Of a stretch of DNA of 64,000 nucleotides, positions 8,243-17,529 are shown piece by piece (positions within the stretch are counted from its first letter, which is position 1; each line of letters starts with the position of its first letter). This DNA is from Candidatus Gastranaerophilales bacterium HUM_1 (lineage in GTDB: Bacteria > Cyanobacteriota > Vampirovibrionia > Gastranaerophilales > Gastranaerophilaceae), in contig DAAY01000008.1 of the NCBI GenBank assembly GCA_002103105.1, forward strand, positions 124,001 through 188,000. The letters are read 5' to 3'. Under the pieces are notes generated by a model that saw nothing but the letters and a program-made list of their open reading frames with translations, was not told where the DNA came from and did not search any database. A program made the position numbers and the translations under genes.

Positions 8243-8983
8243 TTAACCTTCTTCTGTTTTTACATTTTTAGGTTCTTGAGGTTGAGAAGCTAGTTTATCT
8301 GCGTTTTTTGCAGCAGTTTTATTTGAAAAACTATCAGCAATTGCCCCAAGTGAAAAACCTCCAATAGCACCAAGTACCGCAGATTGAGCAAGGAGAATAG
8401 TTTTAATAGTCTTACTCGTCCCTTTAATTTTAAAATTATTTAATGGCATAATTGGCATAAAAATCAATTCAGGTAAAAGTAGTCCACCCATACCAAGTAA
8501 TGCACCCCATTTTTTACCTGCATTTGATTTACAATATACATTTCCAGCTTTTGTTTTGTCTGCATAATCATTTTCTTCACACGTTGCATCTTTACCTTTT
8601 TCGGCTAATTCTTCGGCAAATTTTGCACGCTTATCATTGTTTAATTTATCAACTAAAGCTCCGCAACCCATTGCAATTGCATAATTTAAAGTTAAAGCGA
8701 ACAAAGCTAACTTCGAATTAGCATTCGTTGGCATTTTAAAAATTTTTCCTAAATCTTTTCCTTTAGGATTCATCTTTCCATAAGTTACACCTGGAAACGA
8801 ATTATTTGCAAGACGATTTAGATAAATATTTGCAAGCCCCAAAGGTGTAACAATTGAACTCCAAACAGCAGCGGTTTTTAACCCCGCATGAGAAGTTGAT
8901 GTAGAATTAACATTTGACTTCTTTTCCTTTGCTTTGAAAGCTACATTTTGCGAATTTACACTACAACTTTGAACTGATAACAT
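8243..8983 (-). CDS. Four-segment membrane protein with N-terminal NVAFKA motif
   Basis: 246 aa. After an N-terminal soluble stretch with QNVAFKAKEKK (residues 12-22) come four hydrophobic segments, roughly 36-56 (TAAVWSSIVTPLGLANIYL), 95-113 (FALTLNYAIAMGCGALV), 160-180 (ALLGMGGLLLPELIFMPI) and 196-216 (AQSAVLGAIGGFSLGAIA), with a charged, cysteine-containing loop between the second and third. RBS GGAGAAAATAT is good. A truncated near-identical copy lies 2 kb away. I do not recognise a family; the small glycine-rich helices suggest an integral membrane protein of unknown role. Confidence 0.7.
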   Translation of the reverse strand: MLSVQSCSVNSQNVAFKAKEKKSNVNSTSTSHAGLKTAAVWSSIVTPLGLANIYLNRLANNSFPGVTYGKMNPKGKDLGKIFKMPTNANSKLALFALTLNYAIAMGCGALVDKLNNDKRAKFAEELAEKGKDATCEENDYADKTKAGNVYCKSNAGKKWGALLGMGGLLLPELIFMPIMPLNNFKIKGTSKTIKTILLAQSAVLGAIGGFSLGAIADSFSNKTAAKNADKLASQPQEPKNVKTEEG

Positions 8984-9137
8984 ATATTTTCTCCTACATT
9001 TTTACACTTTTACCAGTCTAACACTTGTAAATAAAAATACTTGCATAAAAAGAAGGGTAACTGTTACAATTTGCAACAATTACACTTTTATAAAATTTTA
9101 ATTTTCCCCTATGAAAAATATTTTCCAAAAATTTCGC

Positions 9138-9338
9138 CTAAAAATAAAGTTTTTTATACCATTTGATATAATTCTTCATAAATTTCAAATTAATTATACC
9201 GATGGAATCCGCTGTGCGTAAAGTATCTTTTATTCCTTCACCCATAACTTTGTGACAAACTTTATTTGCAACTTTCAAAACTTTTCTATTGTGAATAGCA
9301 GATCTTATAACGTATGCTGGAACTGGAATCAAATACAT
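9138..9338 (-). CDS. Short basic hypothetical protein
   Basis: A 66-codon frame with an ATG and an AAAGGA about 11 nt upstream. The product is basic with a hydrophobic start (MYLIPVPAYVIRSAIHNRK) and no recognisable motif. It could be a real small protein or a chance frame in a low-GC gap; composition does not decide. Confidence 0.35.
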   Translation of the reverse strand: MYLIPVPAYVIRSAIHNRKVLKVANKVCHKVMGEGIKDTLRTADSIGIINLKFMKNYIKWYKKLYF

Positions 9339-9493
9339 TTTGGGGCAATCCTTTCCTATATATTCTATAATACCCCAAATAAAAATTTTTGCGTAATTTT
9401 ACAAATATTAACTCAGCCTCTTCAAATTATTTTCTTTTTACTTTGTTTGGAGTAATCTATTTTTAGGTTTTATACAACCTTTTTTATAAAATG

Positions 9494-9522
9494 TTGTGTA
9501 TTCATTTAAGAGTAGGGATACT
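9494..9522 (+). promoter_or_regulatory. Candidate promoter of the glycan operon
   Basis: TTGTGT and GATACT are spaced by 17 nt about 50 nt upstream of the first operon gene, in the only gap in which that operon can start. Confidence 0.4.
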
Positions 9523-9570
9523 GTTTATACAAATTACCGCCAGAAAAAGAGTTTTAGAGGAGAATTTTAA

Positions 9571-11334
9571 TTGACCAAACTATCAATAATAGTTCCAGTC
9601 TATAACGTGGAAAAATATCTGCCCAAATGTTTGGAAAGTTTAATCAAACAAACATTGAAGGATATTGAAATTATCTGCGTAAATGATGGCTCTATGGACA
9701 ATTCTCTAGCTATCTTAAAAGAATTTGCCTCAAAAGACTCTAGAATTAGAATTATCGATAATCAACATCAAGGAGTTGCAAAAACCAGAAATACTGGGAT
9801 TGAACAATCTACTGGAGAATATATCGGTTTTGTAGATAGTGACGATTATATAGACATAGACTTTTTTGAAAAATTATACAATTCGGCAACTAAAAGTAAT
9901 TCAGATATAGCAATTGCAAGTATTCTCAAGCATAAAAATTTCTTTAATATCTACAATGCCAAATATACAAAAGAAGAAACAGCTATCACCATCCAAGATA
10001 AAATTAAACTTTGCGAAGATAAAAAACATTTCTTCTTTTATGCGTGGAACAAAATCTATCACTCGGGATTTATCAAAGAAAATAACATCAAATTTAGCGA
10101 AGGGCAAATATACGAAGATGTTATGTTTGCAATCAAAGCTCTATATTATTCCAATAAAATTATTTCTGTCTATGGTACAAAATATCACTACATTGAACAC
10201 AAAAATTCATTGACTAAATATAAAGATAAAACAGGGGGAAAAGAACAAGATTTAGTCAAAGCATATTCCGAACTTCAAGAATTCTGCAATTCTAAAAACA
10301 TCGAAATTCCCGAAAGATTAAATTATTACACAAAGGAAAATTTTGGATTTATTCTAAACCTCTACAAAGGCAAATATCAATCAAAAATTCAACTATTCAA
10401 TATTTTTACCATCGCAACAATTAGTAATTATTCAGAAACAAGAAATTTGATAACTATATTAGGGTTTAAAATCAAAATTGCCAAAAGAGAAATAGCAAAA
10501 GAACGACAAGAAAACGTATTTTATCAATACAAAAAAGATAAAATAGATATTACAAAAGTTCCTCCAGCACAAGGATTATTAAGAGATATTCAACTGGCAA
10601 ATCTAGCCCTTTTGAAAGAATTAGCTTATGTTTGCGAAAAGAACAATTTTAAATATATTCTTGATGCAGGGACATTACTAGGAGCGATGAGGCATAGCAG
10701 ATTTATCCCTTGGGATGATGACATTGACATTTTGATGTTCCGAGAGGATTATGAAAAAATTGTTTCCGCATTTAAAAACACAACAAGGAATTCAGATATT
10801 TATGCTGAATATCACAGAGATAAAGACACCAATTCACAATATTTTATAAAAATAAAACATAAAAAATGTCCATTTCTCGGAGTGGATATTTTTCCACTTG
10901 ATTCATATGGAAAACACTTATCTCTAAAAGAACAGTTAATAGAAACCAATAAAATTTGCAAAATTCTAAAACACCTCAAAAAAGAAATTAACCAAAACAT
11001 TTCCAATAAGGAAACTAAAACTATTTTGACAAAAACAATGAAAGAAAAAATATTACTATCTTCAGCGAATGAAAATGGGGATTTTGTATATGGGGTAGAT
11101 TTTGCTCACAAATTAAAAAATTGGTTTTTAGATAGAGATATTGTCCTACCATTGCGAAAAATCCAGTTTGAAGATTCTAAATACACAACAGTAAACAAAC
11201 CAAAAGAGTTTCTCAAAAACATCTATGGAGATTATATGAAATACCCAAAGAAAATGAAGATTTTACACTACTCGTACAAAAATTTAACAAGTGAACAGCT
11301 TGAAGCCATCAAAAAGCTAGGAGAAAAAGTATAA
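9571..11334 (+). CDS. Fused GT2 glycosyltransferase and LicD-type phosphotransferase
   Basis: Two enzymes in one 587-aa chain. Residues 1-230 are a GT-A family 2 glycosyltransferase (LSIIVPVYNVEKYLPKCLES at the start, VNDGSMDNS near 38, DXD-type VDSDDYID at 88-95). Residues about 345-580 are a LicD-family domain (FKYILDAGTLLGAMRHSRF then IPWDDDIDI near 380), the group that attaches phosphocholine or other phospho-alcohols to glycans. The linker holds ITILGFKIKI near residue 294, which recurs in the next gene. TTG start, 8 nt after GAGGAG. First gene of the operon; the next ATG follows its TAA with no gap. LicD substrate cannot be told from sequence. Confidence 0.85.
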   Translation: MTKLSIIVPVYNVEKYLPKCLESLIKQTLKDIEIICVNDGSMDNSLAILKEFASKDSRIRIIDNQHQGVAKTRNTGIEQSTGEYIGFVDSDDYIDIDFFEKLYNSATKSNSDIAIASILKHKNFFNIYNAKYTKEETAITIQDKIKLCEDKKHFFFYAWNKIYHSGFIKENNIKFSEGQIYEDVMFAIKALYYSNKIISVYGTKYHYIEHKNSLTKYKDKTGGKEQDLVKAYSELQEFCNSKNIEIPERLNYYTKENFGFILNLYKGKYQSKIQLFNIFTIATISNYSETRNLITILGFKIKIAKREIAKERQENVFYQYKKDKIDITKVPPAQGLLRDIQLANLALLKELAYVCEKNNFKYILDAGTLLGAMRHSRFIPWDDDIDILMFREDYEKIVSAFKNTTRNSDIYAEYHRDKDTNSQYFIKIKHKKCPFLGVDIFPLDSYGKHLSLKEQLIETNKICKILKHLKKEINQNISNKETKTILTKTMKEKILLSSANENGDFVYGVDFAHKLKNWFLDRDIVLPLRKIQFEDSKYTTVNKPKEFLKNIYGDYMKYPKKMKILHYSYKNLTSEQLEAIKKLGEKV

Positions 11335-12591
11335 ATGGCAAAATTAAGCCTATTAGAGAAAATATTTTCAATAACAAATAAAGGGATATTCAAAGTTATC
11401 ACGATACTAGGTTTTTCCATAAAAATAGACCAAACTCAAAAGTATAAAAAAATTTGTAAAACCCTTAGTATTAATAAAAATAAAATCGTATTTGAAAATT
11501 TTAAAGGTAATAGCTACGGATGCAACCCCAAATATATTACAGAGGAAATAATCAAAAGAAAACTGCCATACGAATTAGTTTGGATAGTAAAAAGTGTTAC
11601 CAAAGAAAAAGAAATGGGAAATTTTCCTCCAGAAGTTAGATTGGTTTCCCGAGGAGGGGTCGAAGCCTTAAAAGAACTTTCTAGTGCAAAATTGTGGATT
11701 GATAATCAACGTAAAATTTATTACCTCAGACGAGGCTTAGAGAAAAAAGATTCTCAATATTACATCCAAACTTGGCACGGAAGCCTTGGTATTAAAAAAG
11801 TCGGACTAGACTCTCCGCTTTCAAATGTAGAAAATGAATGGATTCCTTTTGGCAAACAAGATGCTGAAATGATTGATTACATCATCTCTAATAGTGACTT
11901 TGAAACAAATGTTTTTAAAACAAACTTCTTCGGACAAGGGAATATCAAACCTTGGGGACACGCTAGAAATGATATTTTCTTTAAAAATACAGAAGAAATT
12001 GATAGTATAAAATCTAAAATCAGAAAGTTCTACAATATTCCAGAAAACAAAAAAATTATGCTCTACATCCCATCTTTTAGAGATAATTTTAATTTAGAAT
12101 GTTTTAACATCGATACCCAAATGCTAAAAATAGCTTTGAATAGAAGATTGGGAGGAGATTGGGTTATTGCAATTAGAATGCACCCACATCTAAAAAAATA
12201 CTCCACAGAATTATTCAACTTTTCAGAAACAGTAATTGATACAAGTTATTATCCAGATATTCAAGAGCTTTTAGTATCAAGTGACGGAGCAATTACAGAT
12301 TACTCAAGTTGTATATTTGATTTTATGCTATCTAAAAAGCCTGCCTTTGTTTTTGCGACAGATATAAAAGATTACAACACCGATAGAGGATTTTATTATC
12401 CATTAGAGTCAACACCATTCCCTGTTGCGACAAATAACGAGAAATTAGAACAAAATATTTTAAATTTTGACAATGAAAAATACCAAAAAGAAGTTGCCTT
12501 ATTCTTAAAAGATAAAGGTTGTGTTGAAGATGGACACGCATCAGAAAGAATTGTTGATTTGATTGAAAAAATTATGAAGGATGAAGTGTAG
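11335..12591 (+). CDS. CDP-glycerol glycerophosphotransferase family protein (TagB/TagF-like)
   Basis: 418-aa GT-B-like enzyme of the teichoic-acid polymerase family, which transfers glycerol- or ribitol-phosphate from a CDP-polyol to a growing glycan. Family signatures are YIQTWHGSLGIKKVG near residue 140, KPWGHARNDIFF near 205, the second-domain IAIRMHPHLKK near 280, and SDGAITDYSSCIFDF near 318. The N-terminus carries VITILGFSIKI, matching the linker of the upstream LicD fusion. Starts immediately after the previous stop codon and ends 2 nt before the cytidylyltransferase gene, which plausibly supplies its CDP-activated substrate. In a Kdo-producing organism this points to a polyol-phosphate surface polysaccharide rather than wall teichoic acid. 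Confidence 0.85.
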   Translation: MAKLSLLEKIFSITNKGIFKVITILGFSIKIDQTQKYKKICKTLSINKNKIVFENFKGNSYGCNPKYITEEIIKRKLPYELVWIVKSVTKEKEMGNFPPEVRLVSRGGVEALKELSSAKLWIDNQRKIYYLRRGLEKKDSQYYIQTWHGSLGIKKVGLDSPLSNVENEWIPFGKQDAEMIDYIISNSDFETNVFKTNFFGQGNIKPWGHARNDIFFKNTEEIDSIKSKIRKFYNIPENKKIMLYIPSFRDNFNLECFNIDTQMLKIALNRRLGGDWVIAIRMHPHLKKYSTELFNFSETVIDTSYYPDIQELLVSSDGAITDYSSCIFDFMLSKKPAFVFATDIKDYNTDRGFYYPLESTPFPVATNNEKLEQNILNFDNEKYQKEVALFLKDKGCVEDGHASERIVDLIEKIMKDEV

Positions 12592-12593
12592 AA

Positions 12594-13328
12594 ATGAATA
12601 TTGCGATTATTTTTGCAGGAGGAATAGGTCAAAGATTGAATAATGGGGAAAATTCTACTCCTAAGCAGTTTTTAAAAATCAATGATAAACCCATCATCAT
12701 TCGAACTCTTGAATTATTTCAAACTCACAAAGATATTGACAAAATTTATATCTCAATCCACCCAGATTACTATGAATATATGCAAGAATTGGTAAAATAC
12801 TACTACATTACAAAAACTTCAGGAATAGTAAACGGAGGGAAAACAGGTCAAGAATCAATATATAACGCACTAAAATTAGCTCAAAAAGAAAATCCTCAAG
12901 ATTCAATTGTACTAATTCACGATGGAGTTCGTCCAAACATAACAGAAGAAGTAATTACGAAAAATATTGAATGCACCAAGAAAAATGGGAATGCAATTAC
13001 TTGCACTTCGTGTTTTGAAACAATTCTAATCTCTGAGAATGGAATAAATCCAGAACACGTACCATATAGAAAAGACACATATGCCGCCCAGGCTCCACAA
13101 ACTTTTCACTTAGGCGAAGTGATTGAAGCCCACGAAATTACACGAAAAACAAATCCTAATTACACAGATATTGTCGATACTTGTACACTGTATAAAACTT
13201 TAGATAAAAAAACTTTTATGGTTAAAGGAAATAGAGGGAATATTAAAATTACAACTATTGAAGATTTGTATATATTACGAGCTTTGATACGATATAAAGA
13301 AGATTTAGAAGCCTTTGGAGAACAATAA
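12594..13328 (+). CDS. IspD/TarI-family cytidylyltransferase
   Basis: Cytidylyltransferase that couples CTP to a sugar-alcohol phosphate. N-terminal FAGGIGQRL then STPKQFLKINDKPIIIRTLE (residues 7-41) is the IspD/TarI nucleotide-binding signature; IHDGVRPNI near 106, AAQAPQTFH near 163 and TDIVDTCTLYK near 190 complete the family pattern. Two activities are possible: IspD of the MEP isoprenoid pathway, which must exist here because ispG is in the window, or TarI/Bcs1-type D-ribitol-5-phosphate (or related) cytidylyltransferase. The position between a CDP-polyol phosphotransferase and an NAD-dependent epimerase favours the second. It starts 2 nt after the previous gene and precedes the next by 2 nt. 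Confidence 0.85.
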   Translation: MNIAIIFAGGIGQRLNNGENSTPKQFLKINDKPIIIRTLELFQTHKDIDKIYISIHPDYYEYMQELVKYYYITKTSGIVNGGKTGQESIYNALKLAQKENPQDSIVLIHDGVRPNITEEVITKNIECTKKNGNAITCTSCFETILISENGINPEHVPYRKDTYAAQAPQTFHLGEVIEAHEITRKTNPNYTDIVDTCTLYKTLDKKTFMVKGNRGNIKITTIEDLYILRALIRYKEDLEAFGEQ

Positions 13329-13330
13329 CA

Positions 13331-14332
13331 ATGAATAATTCTATATTTGAAGAAGATATAAAAAATATTATAAATGATTTTGACATGTCAGTATTTGACG
13401 GAAAAACAATCCTCGTTACAGGAGCAACAGGGTTAATTGGAAAACTTTGCGTAAAAAGCCTTTTAAATTCTGGTTATAACACCCAAGTTATCGCTCTTGT
13501 TCGAGATGAAGAAAAAGCCAAAAATATTTTTGGAGAATCTAAAAGATTAACTTATTTAGTCCAAGATATTAACCAACGAATAAATACAACAAGACGAGTT
13601 GACTATATTATTCACGCAGCAAGCACAACATCATCAAAAGATTTTGTAGAAAAACCTGTTGAAACAATCTACACAGCAATCAATGGTTCCAGAAATATTT
13701 TAGAATTTGCGAAAAACAAACGACTAGAAGGAATGGTTTACCTCTCATCACTTGAAATATATGGGGTAAATGAAAAAGAAAATATTAAAGAAAGGGATTA
13801 TGGTTACATTGACATTTTAAACCCTCGCAGTAGTTATTCTGAAAGCAAAAAAATGGTAGAAACAATGTGCATTTCCTATGGAAGAGAATACGGAGTTCCT
13901 GTAAAAATCGCAAGACTTGCCCAAACATTTGGAGCAGGAGTTTCAATTTCTGATAATAGAGTTTTTGCACAATTTGCAAAATCCATAATAAATAAAGAAA
14001 ACATTGTTCTCCACACCAAAGGAGAAACAAAACGAAATTATTGCTACACCACAGATGCAGTACGTGGTATTTTCACGATTTTAACTAAAGGTGAAAACAA
14101 TAATGCGTATAATGTTGCAAACGAAAACTCTTACTGCTCAATTTCAGAAATGGCACACCTTTTGGAGAATGAATACACTAAAGTAGAATACAAAATAGAT
14201 GAAGTCAATCGAGGTTACAATCCAACAGTTAAAATTGCACTAAATACTGAAAGACTCAATGCACTTGGCTGGGAAGCTAAAGTAGATTTAAAAGAAATGT
14301 TTGATAGACTAATTATGAATTTTGGGAAATAA
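13331..14332 (+). CDS. NAD-dependent epimerase/dehydratase (extended SDR)
   Basis: 333-aa extended short-chain dehydrogenase acting on a nucleotide-activated sugar or polyol. Rossmann motif LVTGATGLIGK (28-38), catalytic SSLEIYG (near 140) and the YSESKKMVE Y-x3-K motif near 169; a RNYCYTTDAVRGIF segment near 235 matches the substrate-binding region of sugar nucleotide epimerases. GGAG lies 13 nt before ATG. Tight operon context after the cytidylyltransferase suggests it modifies the CDP-linked precursor or a dedicated sugar of the same glycan; the exact substrate is unknown. Confidence 0.85.
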   Translation: MNNSIFEEDIKNIINDFDMSVFDGKTILVTGATGLIGKLCVKSLLNSGYNTQVIALVRDEEKAKNIFGESKRLTYLVQDINQRINTTRRVDYIIHAASTTSSKDFVEKPVETIYTAINGSRNILEFAKNKRLEGMVYLSSLEIYGVNEKENIKERDYGYIDILNPRSSYSESKKMVETMCISYGREYGVPVKIARLAQTFGAGVSISDNRVFAQFAKSIINKENIVLHTKGETKRNYCYTTDAVRGIFTILTKGENNNAYNVANENSYCSISEMAHLLENEYTKVEYKIDEVNRGYNPTVKIALNTERLNALGWEAKVDLKEMFDRLIMNFGK

Positions 14333-14333
14333 T

Positions 14334-15521
14334 ATGAAGAAGGAAATAGTATTGGTCGGATTAAAAAATAAAAATTTAGGCGATATTGCAATTTTAGATA
14401 CTTGCAAATTTCTTGTGCAAAATTTATATCCAGATGCCAAAATATCCATCAAAAATATTTTTCCGAACAGACAAACAATGAAAGAAGTGAATAATTTACA
14501 CCCCAAAATTGATTTTGCCATTGAAAAAGTAAAAAATTATCCTTATATTACGCAAATATTAAATTTTTCAAAATGGTGGTTATCACAAAAGAGAAAAACA
14601 GAAATTTATAAATATTATAAAAAGATATTAAAGAAAAACTCTTACGTAATATTTGCAGGAGGAGGAATAATAAAATTTTCTAGAGAATATCTTTGGAATC
14701 CAGTTTATAGTATTACAACATATTGTCAAAGAAAAAAAATCCCCGTATTTTTCAATGCAACTGGGGTCGAAGGATATGATGATAAAAACTTTTATTCTCA
14801 ATTACTAAAATATAGTTTAAATAAACCCTGCGTAAAAAAAATAACAACAAGAGATGATATAAATTCCCTAAAAAAATATGTTAAAAACTGGAATAAAATT
14901 TCTATTGCAGGAGATTCTGCACTATGGGCAAGAGAAACTTACAACATTGAAGATGTTGAAAAAACAAACATCATAGGTATTGGAGTAATTCGTAGTAACA
15001 TCTTCAACGATTACGGAATAAATTTTTCTGAAAAACAACTTGTAAATACATATATTAACATCATAAAAAAACTTGAAGAAAAGGGGTATAAATGGCAATT
15101 ATTTTGCAATGGAGCAAAAAGCGACTATGAAATGGGTAAAATAATTTTAACAACCCTTGGATTACCAATTGAAGAAAAATATTTAGCCCCAAGACCACAA
15201 AAAACTATTGATTTAATCAAAAAAATTTATTCTTACAAAGCAACAATTTCTGCAAGGTTACACGCAAATATTATAGCCGTATCATATGACATTCCAACAA
15301 TTGGACTCGTTTGGAATAATAAATTGAAATTTTTCGGGGAAAGAATTGAATGCCCAGAAAGATTCCTTGTTAAAGAGCAATTTACTAATGCAAACTTTGT
15401 TATTACAGTTTTAGAAAACGCTATCTTAAACGGCTACAACAAAGGAGTTATAAATTCACTAAAATCAAAAACCCAAAAGAGCCTATATGAATTTTTGCAC
15501 ACAGGAGATATTGATGAGTAG
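14334..15521 (+). CDS. Polysaccharide pyruvyl transferase family protein
   Basis: 395-aa member of the CsaB/WcaK pyruvyltransferase family that adds ketal-linked pyruvate from PEP to sugars of surface polysaccharides. Visible features: NLGDIAILDTCKFL near the start, VIFAGGGIIKFSRE near residue 105, the GIGVIRSN segment opening the second domain near 220, and TISARLHANIIAVSYDIPTI near 305, a family hallmark. The ATG at 14334 is preferred to an in-frame TTG at 14322 that would overlap the previous gene; the ribosome binding site is weak (TTGGGA), so translational coupling is likely. It overlaps the ABC exporter gene by 8 nt. Confidence 0.8.
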   Translation: MKKEIVLVGLKNKNLGDIAILDTCKFLVQNLYPDAKISIKNIFPNRQTMKEVNNLHPKIDFAIEKVKNYPYITQILNFSKWWLSQKRKTEIYKYYKKILKKNSYVIFAGGGIIKFSREYLWNPVYSITTYCQRKKIPVFFNATGVEGYDDKNFYSQLLKYSLNKPCVKKITTRDDINSLKKYVKNWNKISIAGDSALWARETYNIEDVEKTNIIGIGVIRSNIFNDYGINFSEKQLVNTYINIIKKLEEKGYKWQLFCNGAKSDYEMGKIILTTLGLPIEEKYLAPRPQKTIDLIKKIYSYKATISARLHANIIAVSYDIPTIGLVWNNKLKFFGERIECPERFLVKEQFTNANFVITVLENAILNGYNKGVINSLKSKTQKSLYEFLHTGDIDE

Positions 15522-17316
15522 CATTTTTCATAATATAAAAATCAAAATGGATGGAAAATATGGAGAAAACGAAAATTATCACAGTTTGACGACAATTTTA
15601 CCATATTTCAAGCCATATCTTTTTAGAACATTACTGGCATTATTATTAGCTATTCCAATAGGCTCTTTAGATGCTGTTATTGCTCTTTCTTTAAAACCAT
15701 ATATGGATATTGTGATGTTGAATAAACAAATGCAATCGCCTTTATATATTCCGTTCCTAATTATTATTTTTACAACAATACAAGGAACATTGAATTATCT
15801 TGCAACATATATGAACGACTGGGTTGGAGGAAAAGTTACTAACGACTTAAAAATCGATTTATATAAAAAACTAATGCACCAATCCTCTAGTTTTTTTGAT
15901 AAACAAACCTCTGGGAAAGTGTTAAAAGGCTACAATAACGATGCCGACAAATCTTGCAGTGGGCTTTTGACAAACATTAAAACGTGTATTTCCAGACTAT
16001 TTTCATCAATTTCATTGATTGCTGTTTTGTTTTATAACTCTTGGATGCTTGCAATTATTGCAGTCATTGCCTTAACTTGTGCAATGATTCCGCTGATGAA
16101 AATGAAATCAACTATAAAAGGAGTTTATAACAAATCTGAAGGAGAAAATGCAAAAGTTCTTACAACTTATAATGAAGCATTTGCAGGAAACAAAATTATT
16201 GCAGCATATAACCTTTATGATTTAAAAAAATCACAATTTAGCAAACTCGTAAATACCGTTTTTGGACTTAGAATTAAAATCACTCAACACATAGGATGGT
16301 TATCTCCTTTAATGCACATTATCGTATCTTGCGGAATTGGTGCTGTCATTGGGCTAGGGAGTTACTTAATTGTTCAAGGTAAATTAACCGCAGGGCAGTT
16401 TGTTTCATTCATTACGGCTCTAATTATGCTTTACACACCAATTAAAGGTTTAGGTAATAACGCAAAAAGTATGACAACTTGCCTTTGTGCAATGGAAAGG
16501 GTTGTTGCAAAATTAGACAAAAAATCTGGAATTATAGATAAACCAGATGCGATAAATTTCCCAGACTTTAAAGACAAAATCACTTTTGAAGATATTAACT
16601 TTGAATACAAAAAAGATAAACCCGTACTTAAAAATATTTCATTTGAAGTTACAAAAGGAGAAACAATTGCACTTGTTGGAAATTCTGGAGGGGGAAAAAC
16701 AACTATCGTAAACCTTCTTCCAAGATTTTATAAATTAAAAAAAGGAGCTATTAAAATCGACGGAGTTTCAATCAATGACATTAAGCTAAACGACTTAAGA
16801 GAACATATCGCAATAGTATTTCAAGATAATTTCTTATTTGAAGGAACTATCAGAGATAATATTTTGCTCGGGAAACTTGATGCAACAGAAGCAGAGCTAC
16901 ACAATGCAATAAAAAATTCCTACCTGGAAGATTTTATAAACTCATTAGAAAACGGACTCGACACCCAAATTGGAGAACGAGGAGTTCTATTGTCTGGAGG
17001 TCAAAAACAACGAATTGGAATTGCTCGGGCATTTTTAAAAAACGCACCAATATTGATACTTGATGAAGCAACATCCGCACTTGATAACCAAGCCGAACAT
17101 ATTGTCCAACAAGCAATTGATAATTTAATGAAAGATAGAACAGTTTTTGTCATCGCACATAGACTTTCAACAATTCAAAACGCCAACAGAATTGCCGTAA
17201 TTAACCAAGGATATTTAACAGAACTTGGAACCCACGAAGAATTATTAAAAATACCAAATGGAGATTACAAAAAGCTATATAATATGCAATTCAATCTTGA
17301 AACATCTGTAAATTAA
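15514..17316 (+). CDS. ABC exporter, MsbA-like half transporter
   Basis: 600-aa fused permease and ATPase. Six transmembrane helices fill residues about 30-310; the nucleotide-binding domain has Walker A GNSGGGKTT near 389, Q-loop VFQDNFLFEG near 437, signature LSGGQKQR near 495, Walker B LILDEATSALD near 516 and the switch AHRLST near 549. The family flips lipids, lipid-linked glycans or peptides across the inner membrane. ATG at 15514 follows AGGAG by 8 nt and lies inside the upstream gene. As the last gene of the operon, it probably exports the product or its lipid-linked intermediate. Confidence 0.88.
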   Translation: MSSIFHNIKIKMDGKYGENENYHSLTTILPYFKPYLFRTLLALLLAIPIGSLDAVIALSLKPYMDIVMLNKQMQSPLYIPFLIIIFTTIQGTLNYLATYMNDWVGGKVTNDLKIDLYKKLMHQSSSFFDKQTSGKVLKGYNNDADKSCSGLLTNIKTCISRLFSSISLIAVLFYNSWMLAIIAVIALTCAMIPLMKMKSTIKGVYNKSEGENAKVLTTYNEAFAGNKIIAAYNLYDLKKSQFSKLVNTVFGLRIKITQHIGWLSPLMHIIVSCGIGAVIGLGSYLIVQGKLTAGQFVSFITALIMLYTPIKGLGNNAKSMTTCLCAMERVVAKLDKKSGIIDKPDAINFPDFKDKITFEDINFEYKKDKPVLKNISFEVTKGETIALVGNSGGGKTTIVNLLPRFYKLKKGAIKIDGVSINDIKLNDLREHIAIVFQDNFLFEGTIRDNILLGKLDATEAELHNAIKNSYLEDFINSLENGLDTQIGERGVLLSGGQKQRIGIARAFLKNAPILILDEATSALDNQAEHIVQQAIDNLMKDRTVFVIAHRLSTIQNANRIAVINQGYLTELGTHEELLKIPNGDYKKLYNMQFNLETSVN

Positions 17317-17372
17317 AAAAAATGCAATATACCTTTACAGAGAGTTTTTGTTAGAAAAATTGAATACTACAA

Positions 17373-17399
17373 GGCGGAGTTGATGAAATCAATTCCGCC
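17373..17399 (+). terminator. Terminator of the glycan operon
   Basis: Twelve-base-pair stem GGCGGAGTTGAT/ATCAATTCCGCC (one G-T pair) with a 3-nt loop and a T-rich tail, 56 nt after the exporter stop. Confidence 0.85.
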
Positions 17400-17529
17400 T
17401 GATTTTGTTATTGTTTTGTGCTTCTAAAACAAATTGTAAAAGAGTATGAGAGATGAGTGATTATGAGTGTGTTGATTATATTTGTTGCTTTGCCTAGTTT
17501 AAATTGTTGTTTGAATAGTTTTTATTATT

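Noticed and set aside
9901..10213. Frames overlapping the GT2-LicD gene on both strands
   Set aside because: Both are inside the conserved glycosyltransferase frame and have no start signals.
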